DNA of 55,495 nt from positions 1-55,495 of the forward strand of contig JBOGIG010000147.1 in the NCBI GenBank assembly GCA_050742455.1, in the 5' to 3' direction. Shown here in pieces: positions 8,023 to 15,890 of the stretch. The stretch's first letter is position 1. Each line of letters starts with the position of its first letter. A program made the position numbers and the translations under genes. Under the pieces are notes generated by a model that ran no database searches, had not been told where the DNA came from, and saw only the letters and a program-made list of their open reading frames with translations. This DNA is from JBOGIG01 sp050742455 (GTDB taxonomy: Bacteria > Actinomycetota > Acidimicrobiia > Acidimicrobiales > JBOGIG01).

Positions 8023-8998
8023 TCTGGGGGTTCAACCGGGGGATCACCTTGGATGCCACCAACTCCAGGCACTCCCAGCCGATGCGAGGATCGATCCCCC
8101 CTACCAAGGGGTGCACGACCACGCTGGGGAACTCCGAGGCCAGCTCAACACACTGGTCCGGTGTAACCACTCGGTACTGGCCGCTGGCCCTCAGGGCGTC
8201 GAGGTCGTCGGCCTCGACATGCCACGACGAACGCTGATCGGGAGACTGCCACGATGCATAGCTCTGGGCGTCGTACAGGCAATTGGGACCGATCTGCGAC
8301 CACGTCCGGTCAGGATCCTCGCTGACCAACACCATGCCCGGTCCACGGGGCAGGAGGGCAAAGGGCTGCTCGAAGCCCAGCCGCTCCGCCTCGGCATAGT
8401 AGATCTTGGCCAGCTCCTTATCCCCGACCGGGGGCATGAAACCCAGGCCCAGCCGGGCCGCGCGGCGGGCCGAGATCTCGGCCGATCCTCCCATCATCAC
8501 AAACGGGTGAGGTTGGGTCAGCGGCTTGGGTGTCACCCTGACGGTGCGGCCCTGGTACTCGAAAGGCTCGCCCGTCCACGCCAGGAGCATCGCGGCCACA
8601 CCCTCCTCGGCCAACAACCCGCGCCGGGTCCGGTCCCTGCCAAACATGGCGAACTCCTCGGGGCGATAGCCCAGCCCGACTATGCAGATGATCCGGTTGC
8701 CCCCAGAGATCAAATCCACGCAGGCGATGTCCTCGGCCAGGCGCAGGGGATCGTGGTAGGGGACCAGGAGGGCCGAAATCGAGCAGGTGAGCTTGGACGT
8801 AAGGGCCAACATCGCACTGGCCAGGGTCACCGGTGAACTCAAGTAGCCATCCTCCAGACCATGGTGCTCCGACACTACGATGCCGGAAAATCCCCTGGTG
8901 TCGGCCCACGAGACCATGTCCAGGGCCGCTTTGTACTGCTGGGCATGGGTGGTCTCGGCAAAGCCCGGCACCCGGAGATCAAAGCGCAACTGGAACAA
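8018..8998 (-). CDS. LLM-class flavin-dependent oxidoreductase
   Basis: A 326-residue luciferase-like protein read from TTG at 8998, with AGGAG about 10 bases upstream. It begins FQLRFDLRVPG, a typical LLM N-terminus. Then come DTRGFSGIVVSEHHG (first flavin-site strand), SPVTLASAMLALTSKL, ISGGNRIICIVGLGYRPEEFAMFG and a VMMGGSAEISARRAARLG phosphate-binding region. The family includes FMN- and F420-dependent monooxygenases; the cofactor and substrate cannot be decided. It lies 109 bases downstream of the P450 gene on the same strand. The longer upstream frame has no family resemblance. Confidence 0.83.
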   Translation of the reverse strand: MFQLRFDLRVPGFAETTHAQQYKAALDMVSWADTRGFSGIVVSEHHGLEDGYLSSPVTLASAMLALTSKLTCSISALLVPYHDPLRLAEDIACVDLISGGNRIICIVGLGYRPEEFAMFGRDRTRRGLLAEEGVAAMLLAWTGEPFEYQGRTVRVTPKPLTQPHPFVMMGGSAEISARRAARLGLGFMPPVGDKELAKIYYAEAERLGFEQPFALLPRGPGMVLVSEDPDRTWSQIGPNCLYDAQSYASWQSPDQRSSWHVEADDLDALRASGQYRVVTPDQCVELASEFPSVVVHPLVGGIDPRIGWECLELVASKVIPRLNPQT

Positions 8999-9013
8999 GG
9001 CGAACGCTCCTGA

Positions 9014-9029
9014 TAGATCGTCAGATCTA
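9014..9029. promoter_or_regulatory. inverted repeat in the LLM gene leader
   Basis: TAGATC-GTCA-GATCTA is a perfect six-base inverted repeat with a four-base spacer, sitting 16-31 bases upstream of the TTG start and just before its AGGAG. It could be a repressor operator or a small mRNA hairpin. No regulator is assigned. Confidence 0.45.
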
Positions 9030-9035
9030 CAGGCT

Positions 9036-9052
9036 AACCCGGTACCCGGGTT
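9036..9052. promoter_or_regulatory. perfect palindrome between the P450 and LLM genes
   Basis: AACCCGG-TAC-CCGGGTT is a perfect seven-base inverted repeat; a further half-site CCCGGGTT occurs at 9063-9070. It is downstream of the P450 stop and upstream of the LLM start. It may be an operator or a hairpin ending the P450 transcript, though there is no T-run. Confidence 0.45.
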
Positions 9053-9107
9053 GAGGGGATTCCCGGGTTGGGGTGGCGGGCGAATTAGATGCCGGGGACT
9101 GGTCGGC

Positions 9108-10382
9108 TCAGGCCGCTTGGCCCCCGGGGGCGAACTCGACTTCAAGATGCTTTATCCCATTGATGAAGTTGGACAAGAGGCGGTCAGGAGGCGAAGAGGC
9201 CTCAATGTCGGGGACCCGGCGGAACAGCTCGCGGAACATGACTGTGATCTCCCGACGCGCCAGGTGGGCCCCCAGGCAGAAGTGCGGACCGGGGCCCCCG
9301 AATCCCACATGGGGATTGGGATCGCGCCGGATGTTGAACGAGAACGGATCCTTGAAAACGGCTTCGTCCCGATTTGCCGAGTTATAGAACAACAGCACCT
9401 TGGAACCTGCCGGCAGCTCCTGGCCAGAAAGCACGGTATCGGTGACCACCGTGCGCCGCATGAAGATCACCGGAGTGGCCCAGCGCACGATCTCCTCCAC
9501 CGCGGCGGGAGCAAGGGCCTCGAAGTCCGTGGCCCAGGTCCGGCGCTGGTCGGGGTGATCGCTGAGGGCCTTCATGCCATGGCTGATGGCGTTGCGCGTG
9601 GTCTCGTTGCCGGCCACCACCAACAGGATGAAGAACGAACCCAGCTCGTTGTCAGTCAGGCGCTCGCCGTCGATTTCGGCATTTACCAGAGCCGAGGTCA
9701 AGTCCTCGGTGGGGTTCTGGGATCGATGCCGGCCAAGCTCTTGAACCAACTGAGCCAACTCATTGCCCGCCCCAAGCACGGCCGAGATGACATCGGTTCC
9801 CTCGGGGACGTATTCCGGGTCCCCCATGCCGAGAATGATGTTCGACCGGTCGAACACGAACTTGTAGTCCGATTCCGGAATGCCCATCATGTCGCAGATG
9901 ATCTTGAGGGGGAGGCGAGCTGCCACCTCGGTGACGAAGTCGCAACTCCCCCGGTCGATCACATCGTCGACAATCTGGCCCGCGGCAGCCTGCACACCCT
10001 CCTCCAGGCGGGCCAGCATCCTGGGGGTGAAGCCCCGGGCCACGATACGGCGGAGGCGCGCATGCACCGGATTGTCCATGTTGATCATGGAGCCGAAGAA
10101 CTCCAGGAACTCGGCCGGCATGTCGGCGATGCTGGTGGCTCCCTGGCTGGAACAGAAGACCTCGGGAGCTCGGCTGGCCTCAAGAATGTCGGCGTAGCGG
10201 GTCAGAGCAAAATAGCCTGGGCCCGAGGGCAACATGTCCAACTCCGGCTCGGCATAAAAGGGCATTGGTCGGTCAGCCCTCAAGGCGGCAAACGCCCCTT
10301 CCCGCTCTGGCAGAGGCCGAGCCCAGAATTCGAAGTCGGATAGATCCACGGCACCGGCCCCACCCTCCCACCTGGGTTCCAT
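9108..10382 (-). CDS. cytochrome P450 (CYP124/125/142-like)
   Basis: A 424-residue P450 from the ATG at 10382, with GGAGG upstream. Key motifs are the I-helix AGNETT at 257-262, the K-helix ExxR (EEIVR, 296-300) and the haem loop FGGPGPHFCLGAHLAR with the axial Cys369. The N-terminal part has the SMINMDNPVHARLRRIVARG helix region. The overall pattern resembles actinobacterial CYPs that hydroxylate the terminal methyl of steroids or branched lipids, but the substrate is inferred. Ferredoxin and reductase partners are not encoded nearby. A 19-bp inverted repeat lies 22 bases upstream of the start. Confidence 0.9.
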   Translation of the reverse strand: MEPRWEGGAGAVDLSDFEFWARPLPEREGAFAALRADRPMPFYAEPELDMLPSGPGYFALTRYADILEASRAPEVFCSSQGATSIADMPAEFLEFFGSMINMDNPVHARLRRIVARGFTPRMLARLEEGVQAAAGQIVDDVIDRGSCDFVTEVAARLPLKIICDMMGIPESDYKFVFDRSNIILGMGDPEYVPEGTDVISAVLGAGNELAQLVQELGRHRSQNPTEDLTSALVNAEIDGERLTDNELGSFFILLVVAGNETTRNAISHGMKALSDHPDQRRTWATDFEALAPAAVEEIVRWATPVIFMRRTVVTDTVLSGQELPAGSKVLLFYNSANRDEAVFKDPFSFNIRRDPNPHVGFGGPGPHFCLGAHLARREITVMFRELFRRVPDIEASSPPDRLLSNFINGIKHLEVEFAPGGQAA

Positions 10383-10403
10383 CAGATCGCGCCTCCGTAT
10401 CCC

Positions 10404-10422
10404 GTTGAAGTGTGACCTCAAC
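10404..10422. promoter_or_regulatory. operator-like inverted repeat upstream of the P450 gene
   Basis: GTTGAAGT-gtg-ACCTCAAC has eight-base arms with seven of eight pairs complementary. It is centred about 31 bases before the P450 ATG, within the 248-base gap to the divergent VOC gene, so it could control either. No cognate regulator is encoded beside it. Confidence 0.45.
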
Positions 10423-10630
10423 CTATATCCACACCGGAGCCCGTTACCATCCACCGCCGAGCTGGGGGCATTGCCGGCCTGAATCAAGCTTGGGAGCCGA
10501 CCAGGCGGGCGAGGTCCGATGACAGGCGGTGGCTTGGCCGCATCGGTGGCATCCTTGTACCCGGGCGCCCTGGCCGAAGCAGACCCTCGATGGGGGCGGC
10601 CCGAGTGCCTCACCAACAAAAGGGGGACGG

Positions 10631-11188
10631 ATGGGATTTCACCATGTGGCCGTGGCGGTAAAAGACCTACGGGCCACCCATGCCTTTTACTCGCAGGTAA
10701 TGGGATTCGATCTGGTCAAGGTGGTGACCAGCCACACCGAAGGCGGAGGGTGGGCCAAGCACGCCTTCTACGACACCGGTGCCGGGGGGATGATCGCTTT
10801 TTGGGAACTGGCTGACGACTCGATCGGCGACCAGTGGAAATCGGGTCTGTCCGTGGGTCTGGGCCTGCCCACCTGGGTCAATCACCTGGCCTTCGACGCC
10901 GGGGATCTGACCCAGTTGGACGAACGCCGCGGGCACTGGCAGGACAACGGCATCACCGTGGTGGAGATCGATCATGGATTTTGCCGGTCAATCTATGCCA
11001 CCGACCCGGACGGGACCATGGTGGAGTTCTGCGTCACCACACGTGACTTCTCCGCCGCCGAGAGGGCCGAGGCTCTGGGACGCCTGATTTCCGATCCGGT
11101 GGAGTTCGACCCCGAACCAGAAATCACAGTGCACAAGCCCTCCCCGACCCCGGTCCCACCGATCCTCAAGCCCGCCTCGGTCAGTTGA
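10631..11188 (+). CDS. VOC-superfamily (glyoxalase/dioxygenase-like) protein
   Basis: A 185-residue vicinal-oxygen-chelate protein. It opens with GFHHVAVAVKDLRATHAFYS, in which the His after 'GF' is the usual first metal ligand. It later shows VNHLAFDAGDLTQLDERRGH and a C-terminal YATDPDGTMVEFCV, carrying the last metal-ligand Glu. The ATG at 10631 follows AGGGGGA. A Pro-rich tail ends the protein. Its TGA overlaps the TTG of the next gene, so the VOC and hydrolase genes probably form an operon. The reaction could be an extradiol-type cleavage, an isomerisation or a lyase step. Confidence 0.85.
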   Translation: MGFHHVAVAVKDLRATHAFYSQVMGFDLVKVVTSHTEGGGWAKHAFYDTGAGGMIAFWELADDSIGDQWKSGLSVGLGLPTWVNHLAFDAGDLTQLDERRGHWQDNGITVVEIDHGFCRSIYATDPDGTMVEFCVTTRDFSAAERAEALGRLISDPVEFDPEPEITVHKPSPTPVPPILKPASVS

Positions 11189-12465
11189 GAAGGGATAGGC
11201 GCCAGCCCAACGAGCAGTTGTCGCCGCTTGATCGCTCCCCGGCCGGTGCTCGGCCACGAGGCTCACAGCCACCGTCGCCGGGGAGCCATCAGCGGCCCGG
11301 ATTGGGATATTGGCCTGACATCGAGGACGCTCCGGCAGCCGAGCCGGGACGCGAGCCGGTGGTGTTGGTGGGAGAAGACGGCGCCGTGGTGCGGGGCATC
11401 CTATGGACTCCCCCTGGGGGCGCGCGGTGGCATAACGGGGTGGTGCTGGCTCACCCCCGCGGCGACTTTTCCGTTCATTACGCCGCTCCGCTGCTCGCTC
11501 AGGCCGGCTATGCCGTGTTGGGCATGGCCACCCGCTATGTCAACAACGACACCGACTGCCTGCATGACAAGGCGGCCCTCGACGTGGCCAGTGCCGTTTC
11601 CTGGCTGAGGGAACGGGGGGCCGAGAATATCGTCCTGCTGGGCAATTCGGGAGGGGGCTCGCTCATGGCCCTGGCCCAGGCGACGGCAACCAGGCGTCAC
11701 GAGCACCTGGGCGACGCCTTCGTGGCCCTGGCCGCCCACCCCGGCGAGGGGGTTTTCATGCTCGGAGTGATCGATCCGTCCGTGACCGATGAGACCGACC
11801 CGTTCTCACTCGACCCCAGCCTGGACATGTACAACCCGGACAACGGGTGGCGTCCGTGGCCACAGCCCTGCACCTACGACCGCCAATGGCTAGACCGCTA
11901 CCGCCAGGCCCAGCGGGCTCGGGTGGCCCGCATCGACGCCGTGGCCTCCGCCATGTTATCGGCGCGCCAAGAGAGTTCCATGCAGGCGGCGGGGTTGTCG
12001 CCATCCGACCCGGCCTGGAACCCGCTTCGGCGGCGGGGAGTCCATGCCGGCTATCTCACCACTTATCGGACCCTGGCCCAACCGGCTTACCTCGACCTGT
12101 CCATCGACCCCGACGACCGTCCCATGGGCAGCGTGTTCGCCTTTCCCGATCCATTGGTCGCCAACTACGGCTATGGGGGGTTGGGTAGAGTCATGACCGC
12201 CCGGGGTTGGCTCTCCACCTGGTCCGGGCTCTCATCCCGAGCCGAAGTTTCCACCTGCATAGCCGAGGTAACGCTGCCCACCCTGGTGCTGCACCCGACC
12301 GCCGATACCGAGATCCGCCGCCACGAGGCCCGGGCCATCTACGAGCAGTCGGGGGCCGCCGACAAGACCTACTTCGAATTGCCTGGCGCCACCCACTACC
12401 TGACAGGGCACCGGGTAGAGGCAGCCCACATCATGGCTGACTGGTTGGAAGGCGTCCTGGCCTGA
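11185..12465 (+). CDS. alpha/beta-hydrolase fold protein
   Basis: A 426-residue frame beginning at a TTG that overlaps the VOC stop (TTGA). The alpha/beta hydrolase hallmarks are the nucleophile elbow LLGNSGGGSLMAL (Ser in GNSGG), an acidic residue in VLHPTADTEIRRHE, and a catalytic His in LPGATHYLTGHR near the C-terminus. An oxyanion-loop-like LAHPRGDFSVHY precedes them. A long alpha-helical cap with several Trp and Tyr lies between elbow and Asp. The first 35 or so residues are basic and low-complexity, so the real start may be further downstream. The substrate is likely an ester or a C-C bond; neighbours suggest lipid catabolism. Confidence 0.8.
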   Translation: MRRDRRQPNEQLSPLDRSPAGARPRGSQPPSPGSHQRPGLGYWPDIEDAPAAEPGREPVVLVGEDGAVVRGILWTPPGGARWHNGVVLAHPRGDFSVHYAAPLLAQAGYAVLGMATRYVNNDTDCLHDKAALDVASAVSWLRERGAENIVLLGNSGGGSLMALAQATATRRHEHLGDAFVALAAHPGEGVFMLGVIDPSVTDETDPFSLDPSLDMYNPDNGWRPWPQPCTYDRQWLDRYRQAQRARVARIDAVASAMLSARQESSMQAAGLSPSDPAWNPLRRRGVHAGYLTTYRTLAQPAYLDLSIDPDDRPMGSVFAFPDPLVANYGYGGLGRVMTARGWLSTWSGLSSRAEVSTCIAEVTLPTLVLHPTADTEIRRHEARAIYEQSGAADKTYFELPGATHYLTGHRVEAAHIMADWLEGVLA

Positions 12466-12478
12466 CCCTTACCGACAG

Positions 12479-12514
12479 CCAGTTCCTACACCCGGGCCAG
12501 TTCCTACACCCGGG
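12479..12514. repeat. 18-bp perfect tandem duplication at the dnaB stop codon
   Basis: ccagttcctacacccggg occurs twice head-to-tail (12479-12496 and 12497-12514) with no mismatch. The right copy contains the dnaB stop (cta, 12504-12506) and its last codons; the left copy repeats them beyond the gene, in the gap to the convergent hydrolase. Confidence 0.9.
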
Positions 12515-13868
12515 CCATATTGGCGAAGCGGGTGTAGTCGTTTAGAAATGCCAGACGGCTCACCGCCGTCGGCCCGTTGCGGTGCTTGGACACGATCACC
12601 TCTGCGGTGCCCCGATCGGGCGAGTCGGTGTTGTAGATCTCGTCGCGGTACAAGAACATGACCACGTCAGAATCCTGCTCCAAGGAGCCCGACTCCCTCA
12701 GGTCGGCAAGCATGGGGCGCTTGTCCGAGCGCATCTCCAGACCCCGCGATAGCTGGGAGAGCGCCACCACGGGAACCTCCAGCTCTCGGGCCAGGATCTT
12801 GAGTCCCCGGGATATCTCCGACACCTCCACCTGGCGGTTCTCGGCCGACATACGCCCCGACATCAACTGAAGGTAGTCGATAATGACCAGGCCCAGACCG
12901 CTACGAGCCTTGAGGCGGCGCGCCTTGGCCCGGATGTCCATGATTGTGATGTTCGGATTGTCGTCAATGAACATGGGAGCTTCACCCAAGCGGCCGATGG
13001 CGTGGCTGATCTTGGACCAGTCCGACTCGTGCAGGCGCCCGTTGCGTACCCGGGTCGAGTCCACCCGCGCCTCGGAGCACAACAGGCGCTGGGTGATCTC
13101 CAAGTGGCTCATTTCCAGGGAGAACAGCAGAACCGGCGTTTGCGCTTCCATGGCTGCGTGGGCGGCCATGCCCAAGGCAAAGGCAGTCTTGCCCATGGCG
13201 GGCCGGGCCCCGACGATGATCAGGTTGGAAGGTTGCAATCCCGAAAGGCACTCATCCAGGTCTTTGTAGCCGGTGGGGACGCCGGTGATGGACTCGCCCC
13301 GATCGTAGAGGGACTCGATCCGGTCCAACGTCTGGCCCAAGAGTTCGTTGATGGAGACCAGGGTGTTGGACACCCGCCTTTCAGCCACCTCGAACACCAG
13401 GGACTCAGCCCGGTCGACGGCCAGGGCCACGTCCTCGGGCATGTCATAGCCCAGTTCGGCGATCTCATTGGCCGCTGCGATCAAGCGACGCAGGAGGGCA
13501 TGCTCGGCCACGATGGTGGCATAGCGCCCGGCGTTAGATATGGCCGGCGTGTTGGCCAACAACGAAACCAGAGCCGGCCTGCCCCCAATGGCATCGAGCA
13601 GACCGGCCCGGTTCAACTCCTCGGCCACCGTCACCGGATCGACCGGCTCGCCCTGGCCGTACAGGGTGGTTATGGCGTCGTAGATGTGGCCGTGGGCCGG
13701 CTTGTAGAAGTCCTCGGCCTTGGTGGTCTCCGACGCCGTGGCAATGGCATCGCGCGATAGCACCATGGCCCCCAGGAGGGACTCCTCGGCCTCCAGGTTG
13801 TGAGGTGGCACCCGGCCCGAGCCACCAGGGCGGGCTCGGCGTCGGGCATCTTGGAGGGATTGGACCAT
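12504..13868 (-). CDS. dnaB: replicative DNA helicase DnaB
   Basis: A 454-residue hexameric helicase that unwinds DNA ahead of the replisome. The N-terminal DnaB domain starts at PPHNLEAEESLLGAMVLS. The RecA-like C-terminal domain has the Walker A GARPAMGKT (220-228), LFSLEMSHLEITQRLL, the Walker B LGLVIIDYLQLM and the SQLSRGLEMRSDKRPMLADLRESG motif with sensor and arginine-finger residues. There is no intein in the P-loop, unlike the mycobacterial dnaB. The start is placed at the ATG at 13868, since homology begins shortly after. It lies downstream of rplI, the usual actinobacterial order. The stop region is tandemly duplicated. Confidence 0.96.
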   Translation of the reverse strand: MVQSLQDARRRARPGGSGRVPPHNLEAEESLLGAMVLSRDAIATASETTKAEDFYKPAHGHIYDAITTLYGQGEPVDPVTVAEELNRAGLLDAIGGRPALVSLLANTPAISNAGRYATIVAEHALLRRLIAAANEIAELGYDMPEDVALAVDRAESLVFEVAERRVSNTLVSINELLGQTLDRIESLYDRGESITGVPTGYKDLDECLSGLQPSNLIIVGARPAMGKTAFALGMAAHAAMEAQTPVLLFSLEMSHLEITQRLLCSEARVDSTRVRNGRLHESDWSKISHAIGRLGEAPMFIDDNPNITIMDIRAKARRLKARSGLGLVIIDYLQLMSGRMSAENRQVEVSEISRGLKILARELEVPVVALSQLSRGLEMRSDKRPMLADLRESGSLEQDSDVVMFLYRDEIYNTDSPDRGTAEVIVSKHRNGPTAVSRLAFLNDYTRFANMARV

Positions 13869-13947
13869 GTGACTACTACCTTGGCTGATCCATCCGCCGG
13901 CATCCAGGGGATAACTCGTGGATCTCGTGGGTAAACGGGGGATCTTG

Positions 13948-13956
13948 TGTGGACAA
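13948..13956 (-). promoter_or_regulatory. DnaA box upstream of dnaB
   Basis: The minus strand reads TTGTCCACA, a perfect actinobacterial-type DnaA box, in the 147-base gap between rplI and dnaB and about 80 bases before the dnaB ATG. It may couple dnaB transcription to DnaA, or be chance; a single box is weak evidence. Confidence 0.45.
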
Positions 13957-14015
13957 CCCGGCAAAACCCGGTTCGAGGCTCATGGGGCTCACCCTACGAA
14001 ATGGGTGTGACCCTG

Positions 14016-14468
14016 TTACTTGACCGCGGCGTCCACTTCGACGGTGACCCGAAACTCCACGTCGGGGTGCAACTTGACCCCGATCTCGTGGGTGCCGACG
14101 GACTTGATCGACTCCTCCATTGACACCTTGCGACGGTCCAATTCGACACCCGTTTGAGCGGCAACGGCCTCGACCACGTCCTGAGCCGTGACCGAGCCGA
14201 ACAGCTTGCCTTCCGGCCCGGCCCGGGCGCTGAGTTTTATGACGGTAGGCACCAGCCGCCGGGCCACCACTTCGGCCGATTCCCGATCCTTGGCGTCCCT
14301 TAGGTCGCGCGACCGCCTCATAGCCCCGGCCTGCGCTTGGACGCCATCGGTAGCCTTGATGGCCCAACCCCGGGGAAGGAGGAAGTTGCGACCGTAGCCG
14401 TCGGCCACGGTAACTATGTCTCCCCGCTTGCCAACTCCGCTGACATCGGTCCGCAACACCAGTTGCAT
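14016..14468 (-). CDS. rplI: 50S ribosomal protein L9
   Basis: A 150-residue L9. The N-terminal RNA-binding domain has the signature GKRGDIVTVADGYGRNFLLPRG. A long connecting helix follows, then the C-terminal domain ending VEFRVTVEVDAAVK. Length is normal. The ATG at 14468 directly follows the rpsR stop codon (no gap), so it is probably translated by coupling within the rpsF-ssb-rpsR-rplI operon. Confidence 0.96.
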   Translation of the reverse strand: MQLVLRTDVSGVGKRGDIVTVADGYGRNFLLPRGWAIKATDGVQAQAGAMRRSRDLRDAKDRESAEVVARRLVPTVIKLSARAGPEGKLFGSVTAQDVVEAVAAQTGVELDRRKVSMEESIKSVGTHEIGVKLHPDVEFRVTVEVDAAVK

Positions 14469-14966
14469 CTACTTCTCACCTTCGTCTTGGCCCGGGACGC
14501 CGGCGAGAAGATCGCCACCGGCAGCACTCCCGGCGTCAGCGGCGGCCGTCGACTCGACGGCGACATCCGAACCTCCGCCTGCCATGGGCTCGGCGCCACC
14601 ATCGGGTGCCGCCGAACTCCGGGATTCGCCGTCACCGAAGCGATCGGATCGCGGTCCTCCCCTTCCCCCACCACGCCCTCCGGCCCGTTCGGTAACGGTG
14701 CGTTGGGCATATGGCAATAGGGCCAGTTCCCGTGCCGTCTTGATGGCGATTGCCACGGCCCGTTGGTGCTGGGCGCAGTTGCCCGATACCCGTCGGGCCC
14801 GGATCTTGCCTCGGTCGCTGATGTACTTGCGCAACAGGCCGACTTCTTTGTAGTCGACCCAGGTGATGTGCTCGGTACAGAACAGGCAGGCCTTCTTCCG
14901 GGTCCGCCGGCCCAGATCCTTGGGCGCTCTCTTGGTGCCCCTGTCTCGATCGTTGTTCCTGGCCAT
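14469..14966 (-). CDS. rpsR: 30S ribosomal protein S18, zinc-ligand type, with long C-terminal extension
   Basis: The first 85-90 residues are a complete S18: KKACLFCTEHITWVDYKEVG, LLRKYISDRGKIRARRVSGN and CAQHQRAVAIAIKTARELAL. The CxxC plus the later CxxH form the zinc-binding (C+) version. An extension of about 75 residues follows that is rich in Gly, Ser, Ala, Asp and Glu and ends GVPGQDEGEK, making the protein about twice the usual length of 70-90. The extension has no stop or frameshift and abuts rplI. It is probably disordered and solvent-exposed. Confidence 0.94.
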   Translation of the reverse strand: MARNNDRDRGTKRAPKDLGRRTRKKACLFCTEHITWVDYKEVGLLRKYISDRGKIRARRVSGNCAQHQRAVAIAIKTARELALLPYAQRTVTERAGGRGGGRGGPRSDRFGDGESRSSAAPDGGAEPMAGGGSDVAVESTAAADAGSAAGGDLLAGVPGQDEGEK

Positions 14967-14969
14967 TAT

Positions 14970-15431
14970 CTAGAACGGCTCCCCGTCGATATCAGGTCCC
15001 GACGCCGACACCCCAGCCGGTTCTCCACCGCCACCGCCACCGCTGTTGGAACCCTCGCCGGGGCTCTTGCGCTCATTCTTGGTGACCTGGGCTGTGGCCC
15101 AGCGCAGGCTTGGGCCGACCTCGTCGGCCACGATCTCCACCTTCGAACGCCGATCGCCCTCGGGCGTCTCCCAGCTACGCTGCTCCAGTCGACCACTGAC
15201 TATGACTCGTGCCCCCTTGGTCAGGCTCTCTCCGGCGTTCTCCGCCATCTCCCGCCAGCACACCACGTCAAAAAAGGCCGTGGCTTCCTCCCATTCCTGG
15301 GTCTGGCGGTTTTGCCAACGCCGGTTCACGGCCAGTCCGAAAGTGGCATTGGCCTGCCCGGTCGGGGTGAACCGGAGTTCCGGGTCCCTGGTGATGTTGC
15401 CCACTACCGTCACGTTGTTTCCGTTTGCCAT
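14970..15431 (-). CDS. ssb: single-stranded DNA-binding protein
   Basis: A 153-residue SSB with one OB fold (MANGNNVTVVGNITRDPELR through about residue 110, including FFDVVCWREMAENAGESL). A Gly/Ser-rich linker follows, then an acidic C-terminal tip DIDGEPF, the peptide that docks partner proteins. The tip ends EPF rather than the common IPF/PPF. It binds single-stranded DNA as a tetramer at forks and repair sites. It sits between rpsF and rpsR, 3 bases upstream of rpsR, as in most actinobacteria. Confidence 0.96.
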   Translation of the reverse strand: MANGNNVTVVGNITRDPELRFTPTGQANATFGLAVNRRWQNRQTQEWEEATAFFDVVCWREMAENAGESLTKGARVIVSGRLEQRSWETPEGDRRSKVEIVADEVGPSLRWATAQVTKNERKSPGEGSNSGGGGGGEPAGVSASGPDIDGEPF

Positions 15432-15436
15432 CCTGA

Positions 15437-15802
15437 TCAGCTCCGTTCTTCTCTGGTCGCCATCGATGCCGACTCGGTCCGGGGCGAGTGAGCGGGGCGG
15501 GAACGCCCAGCCACTCCCTCGGGCAACCGAATCACCTTGTGGCGGATTACCTCGTCGGCGAGGAAGAGCATCCGCTCCGCTTCGGCCATAGCGGCCGGCT
15601 CAGCGGTAGCTTCAACCAGGACGTAGTGACCTTCGCTCTGGTGATTGATCTCGTAGCTGAAGCGACGTTTACCCCATCGATCGATCCGACCGGGGTTGCC
15701 CCCGTTGGTCTTGATCAGCTCGACAGCGCGGTCAACCACAGCGCGCACGGCGTCTTCCTCGAGGCTGGCGTCAAGGATGATCATTACTTCATAGGGCCGC
15801 AA
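15437..15802 (-). CDS. rpsF: 30S ribosomal protein S6
   Basis: A 121-residue S6: RPYEVMIILDASLEEDAVRA at the N-terminus, then DRWGKRRFSYEINHQSEGHY, and a C-terminal tail beyond residue 95 rich in Ser and Arg. The start is TTG at 15802, with AGGAG about 8 bases upstream; no ATG fits the family N-terminus. S6 and S18 bind each other on the ribosome, consistent with co-transcription. A GC hairpin lies in the leader. Confidence 0.95.
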   Translation of the reverse strand: MRPYEVMIILDASLEEDAVRAVVDRAVELIKTNGGNPGRIDRWGKRRFSYEINHQSEGHYVLVEATAEPAAMAEAERMLFLADEVIRHKVIRLPEGVAGRSRPAHSPRTESASMATREERS

Positions 15803-15845
15803 GACGGCTCTCCTCCCTATGGTCCCGGCCTATTGGGGCTCGGGG

Positions 15846-15862
15846 CCCCGGCAGTTCCGGGG
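15846..15862 (-). promoter_or_regulatory. rpsF leader hairpin (possible S6:S18 autoregulatory element)
   Basis: CCCCGG-cagtt-CCGGGG is a perfect six-base-pair hairpin in the leader RNA, about 45 bases before the rpsF TTG. S6:S18 is known to repress its own operon through a structured leader containing a CCG motif in many bacteria. Whether this hairpin is that motif cannot be settled without a covariance model. Confidence 0.4.
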
Positions 15863-15884
15863 CAGGGTCAAAAATTGCATCCTG

Positions 15885-15890
15885 ATCATA
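15885..15890 (-). promoter_or_regulatory. possible -10 element for the rpsF operon
   Basis: The minus strand reads TATGAT, preceded by GAG, about 85 bases before the rpsF start and upstream of the leader hairpin. No convincing -35 is seen, so this is tentative. Confidence 0.35.

Noticed and set aside
8880..10343. Long plus-strand ORF (487 codons) opposite the P450
   Set aside because: The P450 on the other strand has all heme and I-helix motifs; this frame has only low-complexity His/Gly/Leu sequence.
12504..13868. Intein in DnaB
   Set aside because: The P-loop and surrounding motifs are continuous and the length is normal, unlike intein-bearing mycobacterial dnaB.
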